64,000 nt of DNA, from NCBI RefSeq assembly GCF_040807025.1, contig NC_090947.1, positions 7,626,001 to 7,690,000 on the forward strand, given 5' to 3'. The notes under the pieces are model-generated. The model ran no database searches. It saw only the letters and a program-made list of their open reading frames with translations, and was not told the DNA's origin. Of this stretch, positions 57,010 to 64,000 are shown one piece after another. The position numbers were made by a program, and so were the translations under genes. Source of the stretch: Struthio camelus (Eukaryota > Chordata > Aves > Struthioniformes > Struthionidae). Positions within the stretch are counted from its first letter, which is position 1, and every line of letters begins with the position of its first letter.

Positions 57010-57888
57010 GGCCCAGCTTCTGCCTGAGCTCCACTAGCAAAGCGTCTCCTGTTTACGCTCTGGTTAAGTGGTACTGGATCACGCTCTGTTGTGTAATATT
57101 TCAAATGCTAGAAGAAATGAACATGTAGACTTTTTTTTTTAATGTTTAAAAGACCCTCTTCTCTTAAACCCTTTGGGTTACTGGGCTAAGCCTTACTTTT
57201 GCCAAGCAGATGAATGTGATAGGATTCAAGCTCAAAGCGGGTCTGGATTCCTAATGCTGTTCACAGAAGTCCTGAGGTTCTTCTCCCTGACTTCTACCAT
57301 CTGTGTTTCTTCCTCCTTTTCTCCCTTACTCTCAGACTGAAAGCCAGTCTGTGACACATCTCTGGTTAAACCAGCAGTTGACCTACTGTCCAACAGACCT
57401 CAGAAACCAGAACCGTCCTTATCTCTCCAGTACTGTCCACTGACTGTAAGTGAGCTCACAAAACTGCCAGCTCTACTGCAGCTCCTCTCTTACTTAATGT
57501 ATCTTTTAGTGCCAACCAGAGCATAGTATCCTGCTACCAAGGGATTTCTTAAATCAGGACTGTAGCATTGGAGGAGAATAAGCACTTAGTAAACGCTGGA
57601 AACAAGTCGTTAGGCTATTTAGCCTAAGAAAGCCATGCTGCGGTGTTTAAATGCAGGCTATGCATTTAATTATACTCCTGACTGGATGTAAAGCATAGGA
57701 ACTGTTACCTCTGCCCCCTCCTACACTTCATAAAGGTGCAAAACTGCTTTCTCCAGTTGTCCGGGCTACTACTTACCCTTTGTATTGTGATACAGCAACT
57801 CAGATTATGATGTCCTGTGAAACACTATTCCATTTTTTTTTTAAGAATGTTTTAGTTCAAACTAAAATAAAAGCGAACTAACATTTGT
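57010..57888 (+). other. IDH1: IDH1 3' UTR
   Basis: It runs from the TAA to the expected cleavage point about 15-20 bases after the AATAAA at 57866. It contains a T-run near 57131-57141 and another near 57833-57842. No competing canonical AATAAA was seen earlier in this UTR. Confidence 0.75.
57866..57871 (+). terminator. IDH1 polyadenylation signal AATAAA
   Basis: A canonical hexamer about 860 bases after the stop. It is followed by a GU-rich stretch (TTGTTGTGTCTGTC and CTTGGTGTG, about 57885-57910), the normal downstream element. Confidence 0.85.
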
Positions 57889-57910
57889 TGTGTCTGTCTT
57901 CCCTTGGTGT

Positions 57911-60580
57911 GATTTGGGGATAGGGGGACATTCTACATCAGAAATAAACTCCAGGACCTTTCAGCACAGTCCAGTGCATGCTGGGGAAGATCCTGTTAGA
58001 ATGTGCTGTAAATACGGAAAAAAGTGTCTCTCCGTTCTCAAAGCAGAGTTTTAAGTTGTACTTGCCAGGGCAAGATGCCAGCTGTAGTACAGCAGAAGGC
58101 AGCAGGTAGTGCACAGGAAGCTAAAGGTACACTTGCACTGATATTTTACTCTGGGATTTTACAATTTTACTTTGGCAGGTGGAGGCTAGCAGCTTCATGT
58201 CATTGTAGGCAAAGTACTGGACTGGCCCACCGCCTCCTTGAGGGTCTCCACCTACCACTAAAGCCCTTGAAACAAAAAAGGCCCAACAATTCCATTGCCT
58301 GCCAACCAGCACCTCAGAGCCCTTTGTAAAGGGAAGCTTGCACATGAAATTGTCTGCCTGGAGCACTGCTCCAAGTTAAAACTCCCCTGGAAAAGTGTCC
58401 TGAAGCCTGTGATAGAAAAGCCAGCCTACACAGGGTCAGGGCAAGACAGCCAGGGGCCTCTCTGTACTCCCAGTCCTGCATCCAAGTGGGATGATGAATG
58501 AGCTTGTAGACAAAGGTGCCCCAGTAGGAGTATATAATCTCTACAGGGTGCTGCTAGTTCCCAGCCAAAAGATGATGCTTTCAGGGAAATGGATCAACAG
58601 TAACTATGCCATGAGGAGTGGAAGCCAGAAAGGGTAAGGCCAAGGCTGCGGGGAGGAAGGGTATGGAGCTCATGCTGTTCGGTTTTCATGGCTACTCCAG
58701 GAAACCTGCTCTTGCCTGTACTACACTGATTGGAGGTACCAGACAAGAACCCTGGGGCAGCTGACTGGTAGGAGAGCTACACATGAGCTCAGCAGGAATG
58801 AATAGGGTCATAGCTGAAATCTAACCTGCAAACTCACCTCCCACTTTTCTTTAAATACAAAGATTAGCACTGTTGTGAAATAGAGACATACAGGTACTTG
58901 CACACATCTCCCCCTCCCCGTTATTGTTACGCCCTATTGCCAGGCTCGTTCAAAAATAACAGAGCCAACAAAACAGACTTCCTGTTCAAAGCTAGTACAT
59001 AGCTGCAAACACCATAGTTAAGAAGGAAACGTCATCTTAGATAAGATCAGCTAGCATTAACATTTCTCTAGGGATGAGCACGTTTGAAACATAGCTCTAC
59101 AGTTGCTAGCAGCTGTCACTGCACCTTCAGTATGAAGGAGCACAGTTCATAGTCTGGTATTCTGTTACTAACACAAGCTTGTAAGAAGGGTGCAGCTCAA
59201 AAAAAGTCCCATTGCTGAATACACATGAAGGCAATGGAAACATCCATCAAGAACACCTTGAGATCCAATTATTTTCCTTCCTGGCTTCTGACATTAATTG
59301 TTCAAGTTACCATGTCACAAGCAGGCCTGTCATAATACAACAGCACCTCTAGCTAATTCCCCTGTTATTTAGTAGCTCCTATCCATGCTTTGGAGTTATG
59401 GAGTACAAGAGTTTTAGCACTTTTCAGGAAAATGAAAAAATAAAAGGGAAGAGTGTGGGGTTTTGGGTTTTTTTTTTTTTTAATTCCTTGACAGTATAGC
59501 TTAAGTGTAAGCAATGAAGTAGCATTTACCTGACTGCAGATGACACTATTTCCCCTCAGTACTAACACGTTTCCATCTTCTGAAGGACTCTGCAGAGTAC
59601 AGAAGGTCCCAATCCATCCACATGGACTCACAGGCGCTGCTGTAGTGCTGAGGGGAGGAAAGAGCACTGTTGTCTCTGCCTGGGGAGACAAAGAAGTCAG
59701 TGCGGTCAGGAACACAGCCTCCGTCCCTGCTCTGCCATGGGGAAAGGGAGAGGGACCATTTTTCCTGCTTCCGTGAGACACATTCCCTTCTCCTTTACTA
59801 ATATGATCACTTCTCTCTCCACTGCTCCCTCAAACTTTTAACATCAATAACCTTGAAAGTTAGGCACCAGTGGACCCTATCAAAGCAAGTTCTGGAGATC
59901 TGCGGGCACTCAGTCCACCACACAACAGAGGACAGAGTTTCCTGAAACATGATTGTGTCTCCTTTGCAGTATACCAGCTGCTTTGCAGAGCACTTGGGCA
60001 GAGCCCCATGTTGCTCCCACCAACAGCAATAGGCCCTTGCACCAATACTTCCATCAGTGGACCCCAGCAAAAGCCCTCCTTGATCAAAAATAGCCTAGCT
60101 TACCTTTAGTGCTTATGCAGTTAGACATGGGCATCTCTGTCCTGGGGATTGCCATGCTCAAGACTGGTAGAAGGACTCAGTCTTTAACTCCATCCTCACT
60201 GACAGCAAATACAGCGGAAGAGGATTAATCAATAACATGATATGGCTCTCCAAGATCAGCAGAGAGCTCGGACTTCTAGGACTGTCCAAGGCTTCAGCAA
60301 TCGCCCATAGACACAACTCCCTCCAGTGACAGCTCCACCTGTAAAAAAGCTTTCTTCCACAGGAGGTAACACTAGGTGGTTGCAAAGCCCAACTCTCGTG
60401 CTTGCTGTCAAAGCCTGGGCTGCTGCACCCCTTCCAAACCAAAGGCAGCAGCCTTGCAGGTATCTGCAGTGCCAGAAGATCAGCTCTCCAAGGCTTGCTC
60501 TCTCTAGGCTCCAGGAGAGACCGGCTGCCTTCACAGACAAGCACCCCAGCATTTAAGAGAGGAGAAAAACAAAGGTCACA
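57911..60580. other. Intergenic region between IDH1 and the shugoshin gene (convergent)
   Basis: About 2.7 kb between the two polyA sites. It has a T-run at 59470-59482 and a minus-strand pair of exon-like segments (60104-60155 and 59530-59679), listed separately. I saw no crystallin or C2orf80-like coding sequence, which the mammalian order would predict. Confidence 0.6.
59530..59679 (-). other. Candidate unannotated exon (minus strand)
   Basis: A strong branch point and acceptor (CACTGAC, then TTCTTTGTCTCCCCAG) and a good donor (CAG|GTAAAT) bound 150 nt that is open in one frame for all 50 codons. In the phase supplied by an upstream donor at 60104 it instead reads GRDNSALSSPQHYSS to MWMDWDLLYSAESFRRW and stops at 59546-59548. 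That would give a 61-residue protein starting at the ATG at 60153-60155. No family is recognised; it may be a lncRNA exon or chance. Confidence 0.3.
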
Positions 60581-60610
60581 AAGCTTTTATACTGTCCACA
60601 TAGAGGAGAC

Positions 60611-60616
60611 TTTATT
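60611..60616 (-). terminator. Polyadenylation signal of the shugoshin gene
   Basis: On the minus strand AATAAA lies about 165 bases after the stop codon. It is followed by a short run to a GT-containing stretch. It sets a compact 3' UTR (about 60590-60781). Confidence 0.75.
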
Positions 60617-60781
60617 TATACTTTAAAATTAAATACAAAATAAGCTACGCAAAGCACGAGAGATATTCCTGCAAAGATACACAAGCTATGAGCTCAGGGT
60701 TTCCCTGTTTAACCACTATTTCACTTCTGGCTCCTTGTTTCATCCCATGGGTATTAGCTTGCTTGCCTTGGCCCTGGGACA

Positions 60782-60920
60782 TCATTCAGGAAGCCATTCT
60801 TTTTCCTCTTTGATCTTCTTGGTCTTTGCCTTGGGTTTGGTCATTTTCTTCTTTTTGGTTTTGTAGACAGGGGAGTGGAGGAACTCCGTGTTCGTAAACG
60901 GGTCGCCCCGCCTCAGTTTG
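60782..60920 (-). CDS. SGO2: Shugoshin last coding exon
   Basis: Acceptor TTCCACAG. It encodes [20 protein letters not shown] followed by a tail of alternating Lys clusters, with TGA at 60782-60784. Confidence 0.87.
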
Positions 60921-63900
60921 CTGTGGAACCAAAAGGGTTAGACGGAACTGTCAAGGAATTTCTTGACTATGTATAAGATTTCAGTCTGCAAAGTTAGTTT
61001 ATTTCTGTTTTTACCGAAATGTTTCCGCCAGAAGGTGACCGAGTGGTACAGTTTATTCCACCTCCAGTACAGGAGCAGCTCTGACAGTACAGACTGCCTT
61101 CTGACCTAGTATAACCACTTCCTCACAAGAAGTTCCAACTGTGACACTTTTCAGGGGGAAAAAAACATAGTAATACTCAGTAGTATAATAACAAAAGGCA
61201 TCATTTTAGGAGGTAAGTGGTCCTATACAGCAGCCACTGGAAGTACTGATTCCGTAGTTTCTGTGGGAGAAGACAGAGCTACTTTTTTGGTATTCATATC
61301 TGCTAGAAAAGGCAATATAGAACCCACCTGCTCATGGAAAAAAACTCTCCACAAACCCTAGTGTTTCCTTCACAGGTATCTGATTAAAATGGAACTACTT
61401 GTTGTATAGATCTATAGAACTCTGGATATCAGAAACCGGCACCAAGTAAAAGCAGGGCTTTCCCTAAGCTTTCCTTATTTATCTTGTATTTTATCCTCAC
61501 ATTAGTCCCTCATTACCACTGGAGTAGCACACAGGTAGCCTGCTCAGAGGCATGTTCATTTCAGTGAGGGAAATCAAATCTTCAGTAGCATGTTACCAGG
61601 AGCCTGCACAGGCATCTGTGCTAATGCAGAATTTCGGCTTGACTAAACTATGGTGGAATTGAGGGCCGAAGAAACACGAAGGGTAAGAGGAGCTGAAAGA
61701 CACATGAAGTGACAGAAGATCCAGCCCTGGAGAGGTTATCTGTACAGGCAAACCGCTACAGGCAACTTGGAGGGTAGAGAAGGACAAGGGAAGACAGACT
61801 GGCAGTGGACAAGGACAGATGGGGCACGTCATGCAAGTGAGGAAGGCTGGCTCTCAAGAAAAGCCCTCTTCAACACGTTCCCAACTGGTGAGAGAAGGGA
61901 GTGCCTTGGCAGGCATGCATATGCATGCATGCAGAGGAGAGATGGAGAGAAGAAGGGGGTGCAGCATGGGAACAGGGATGGAAAGGGATAGTTTAAATAC
62001 CAACCTGTTGAGTTTTGGCTCTGCATAGCAGGCAGGGTCCCGTCTCCGCCTAGACGGACGTCCTGAAGCTCCTTCTGAGCTGGGGGAAGACAGAGTCCTG
62101 GCATTGGTCAAGTCCTGCAGTGGCCTAATCTCTGCAAAGACAGATGTTCACATATGAATTGATCAGAACGTTTCCAAATCATTTCCAGCCATCTTAGGAA
62201 ATAGAGTTGCCAAACAGAAGAGAAGGACTGCATTACTAGGTTTCTCTGAACACTGCAGCGCAGGGTACAACCCTAACAATATCACCTTTAACTTTAGCAG
62301 ACTTTTTGTCCAAAAATCCCACACCTGTAAGTCAGCTCATGATTCAAATCACGTTCCTCACTGAAAAACGCACAGGTCACTAATGGTGCCAGCATCTTTG
62401 GGCCCAGGTGTAGTAGCCTCTCCCTGTATGGATGGTAGTTGACAATTCTAACCCCCAAAAGTTTACAGTCTAGAGGAAAAAGCAAGCTCAAGGCACCCAA
62501 ACAACCCAGGAGACTTCTAGCGAGACACAGGAACCTGCCAGTGTTTGCTGCACCTTTCAAAGAAGTCAACCAGGAGGGGGGAAGGCAGGAGAACAAACTC
62601 CCTCCCCCCTGCAAAGTATATAGCTACAGCAGACCTGTTTGTGAACAGCAGCAGGAAGAAAAAAAAAAAAAAAAAACACAAAACAACTTTCTCTCTTTAC
62701 AGAGTATCCAGTAACAGCAAGCTCCCAAAAAGACTCAGCTTAGCTACTGTACTAACAGTCATGGGATACACCCTCCAAAGCCTTGGAGGAAGGAGGGGAG
62801 GAGGAGGGAAAGGAGGAGAATTTAGGTAGCTTCTGACAATTTTGCACTGAAGATAGCAGCTGCCACCTAAAGGTACAAAGTCCAAATTCTCACAGCATTA
62901 ACCATCCAGAACCAAAAGCCTGCCATCTTCATCACACCCTCTGCCACAACAACACAGATTCTAGCAGGCAGTGGTCGGCATCAGGCTGCATTAGATAGAT
63001 TTTTCTAAATAGACAGACATGCCCTGTAGATAGCAGCAGGGAGAAAACAGGGACTCTCGGCACATGCTCTCAGCCTTCTCCTCAGAATCCATACATGAAA
63101 GAGCAACCAGAAATTTTTGCAGGAATGCTGATAAACACCAAGCAAATGTAGCCACAGAAATGCCTGGCCAACATTTAGTTCACTGCCCACTAAGTGGAAA
63201 GTCTGGGCTCAGACTTCAGACATCCAGTAGCATCTTTTCTCTTAAGAATACTAAAGAAGCATAAACAGTGTGTCCAACAGTGATCTTTAGCTTAAAAAAA
63301 CAGGAGGGCAGGGGAGAAGAAATATAAGCATTCATTGCATGGACTTTTGTACACTCTCCAAACATACACCCCCTCCCCAGTCCACGACTTACCAGGTTCC
63401 TGCAAAGCTGAACTCTGAAAATGTTCTTCAGCACTTAACTCCACCTGGTTTCTTCCCTCAGGTACTTCCTCTACACTCCTTTCTTTAAATATCAGAGTGC
63501 TCTCTGCCCAAACAGAGGATTTCTCTGGGATTTTGTTGCCCTCAGTACCTAAGCTCTTGGAGCCTGGTAGATCTGTAAGCCTGGAGTCATGAGGCAAAGC
63601 TGCAGAACAGGTCACAACGGAGGATTCGAGACTGTCTGAAATGCTCATAAGATTATTTGTAAGTGAGATCTCAGCTATCTGCTCCTCAAGGAAGGTGTCC
63701 GGCTCAGACCGGAGATCTGTAAAGCAGGAGAGCTTCCCCATCAGGACAATTTGCCCGGACACAAGTTCTGCCGAACTTCCAGGAAGCAGCCCGGCCCCAT
63801 CACTCTGTCTGGCCAGGGAATCAGTCTCTGAAGGACTACAAGTGTTCTCCTTCCTCAGAGGCTTTGGTTTGGGATAGGCTTCTTTTCTAAAGGCATTCAT

Positions 63901-64000
63901 GTTGTTGTGAACTTCAGCCTGCCCCTTTTCCTGAAGGTCCCCCGTCCACTTTTTATTGCTCTGAGCAGTTACCATCCTCTGAACTCTGGGGATTTTGCTA
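60782..64000 (-). CDS. SGO2: Shugoshin family gene, C-terminal part (probably SGO2)
   Basis: Shugoshins protect centromeric cohesin and recruit PP2A and the chromosomal passenger complex. Three exons are visible: a long 5'-truncated exon (63393-64000), a 127-nt exon (62005-62131) and the stop exon (60782-60920). Joined, they rebuild the C-terminal SGO motif [15 protein letters not shown] plus [18 protein letters not shown], then a Lys-rich tail ending WLPE. This motif binds phosphorylated H2A. The upstream 200 residues are acidic and Ser-rich, typical of the poorly conserved middle. The family call is firm. The choice of SGO2 over SGO1 rests on location, since human SGO2 and IDH1 are both on 2q, and on the absence of the long SGO1-type tail. 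The N-terminal coiled coil lies beyond the right edge. Confidence 0.75.
60921..63392 (-). other. Shugoshin introns flanking the 62005-62131 exon
   Basis: Two introns of about 1.1 and 1.3 kb. A GCATGCATATGCATGCATGC palindromic patch lies at about 61913-61932 and an A-run at 62649-62666. No further exon was recognised; splice phases close without one. Confidence 0.6.
62005..62131 (-). CDS. SGO2: Shugoshin exon with first half of SGO motif
   Basis: Acceptor CTTTGCAG; the donor is the weak GTTGGT directly after CAACAG. It encodes [18 protein letters not shown] and [16 protein letters not shown] stronger-looking GTATTT donor sits 4 nt downstream but would break the motif. Confidence 0.85.
63393..64000 (-). 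CDS. SGO2: Shugoshin large internal exon (partial)
   Basis: The frame is open to the window edge (over 200 codons) and ends LQEP|E at the donor GTAAGT. It is rich in Ser, Glu and Lys with no recognisable fold, which fits the large disordered exon of shugoshins. Confidence 0.75.

Noticed and set aside
58121-58366. Minus-strand frame with a Gly-rich, exon-like stretch downstream of IDH1
   Set aside because: There is no convincing acceptor or donor at the ends, and the composition reflects a local G-rich patch. No homologue recognised.
60158-60552. Two overlapping minus-strand frames (129 and 98 codons) just past the shugoshin polyA site
   Set aside because: Two different frames are open over the same bases with no splice support. 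They lie at or beyond the expected cleavage site.
61908-61936. GCATGCATATGCATGCATGC palindromic patch
   Set aside because: A short alternating purine-pyrimidine repeat within an intron. Noted as low complexity; no functional element recognised.

Overview
This window is ordinary vertebrate nuclear DNA, most likely from a bird. Large genes are split by GT-AG introns, there is one CpG island, and simple repeats are scattered throughout. One degenerate fragment matches the 3' part of a CR1 LINE, the dominant avian (and reptilian) interspersed repeat. There are no bacterial operons, phage or CRISPR features. The species cannot be named from the sequence alone.

Three genes account for the coding content. 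(1) Positions 1-44,600, minus strand: the 5' 60% of PIKFYVE, the FYVE-finger phosphatidylinositol-3-phosphate 5-kinase. I placed noncoding exon 1 and coding exons 2-22 with every splice phase consistent. They encode 1,283 residues covering the FYVE finger, the DEP domain, the Cpn60/TCP1-like domain and the start of the conserved cysteine-rich region. The C-terminal lipid-kinase domain lies beyond the left edge. (2) Positions 45,025-57,890, plus strand: complete IDH1, the cytosolic/peroxisomal NADP-dependent isocitrate dehydrogenase. It has one noncoding and eight coding exons and encodes 415 residues. (3) Positions 60,600-64,000, minus strand: the 3' end of a shugoshin-family gene, probably SGO2. 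It was recognised by the C-terminal SGO motif, which is rebuilt exactly across an intron; the rest of the gene lies beyond the right edge.

PIKFYVE and IDH1 are divergent and share a CpG island (about 44,150-45,480). The island holds two CCAAT boxes, a CTCF-like core, a TATA/CArG-like element just upstream of the IDH1 first exon, three copies of a CAACGGCCGC decamer, and several G-quadruplex-prone runs. IDH1 and the shugoshin gene are convergent, with about 2.7 kb between their polyA sites.

The introns hold microsatellites (several of them UG-rich on the PIKFYVE RNA and close to splice sites), many poly(G)/poly(C) runs, and a few candidate unannotated exons. The main items for a second look are a start-stop uORF touching the PIKFYVE start codon, a likely poison exon in PIKFYVE intron 7, an altered LRGG-type motif in the PIKFYVE chaperonin-like domain, a PKL instead of AKL C-terminus in IDH1, a 4-nt tandem splice donor inside the SGO motif, and the unexpected IDH1-shugoshin adjacency. 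I found no novel multi-gene system; the rest is conserved housekeeping gene structure.
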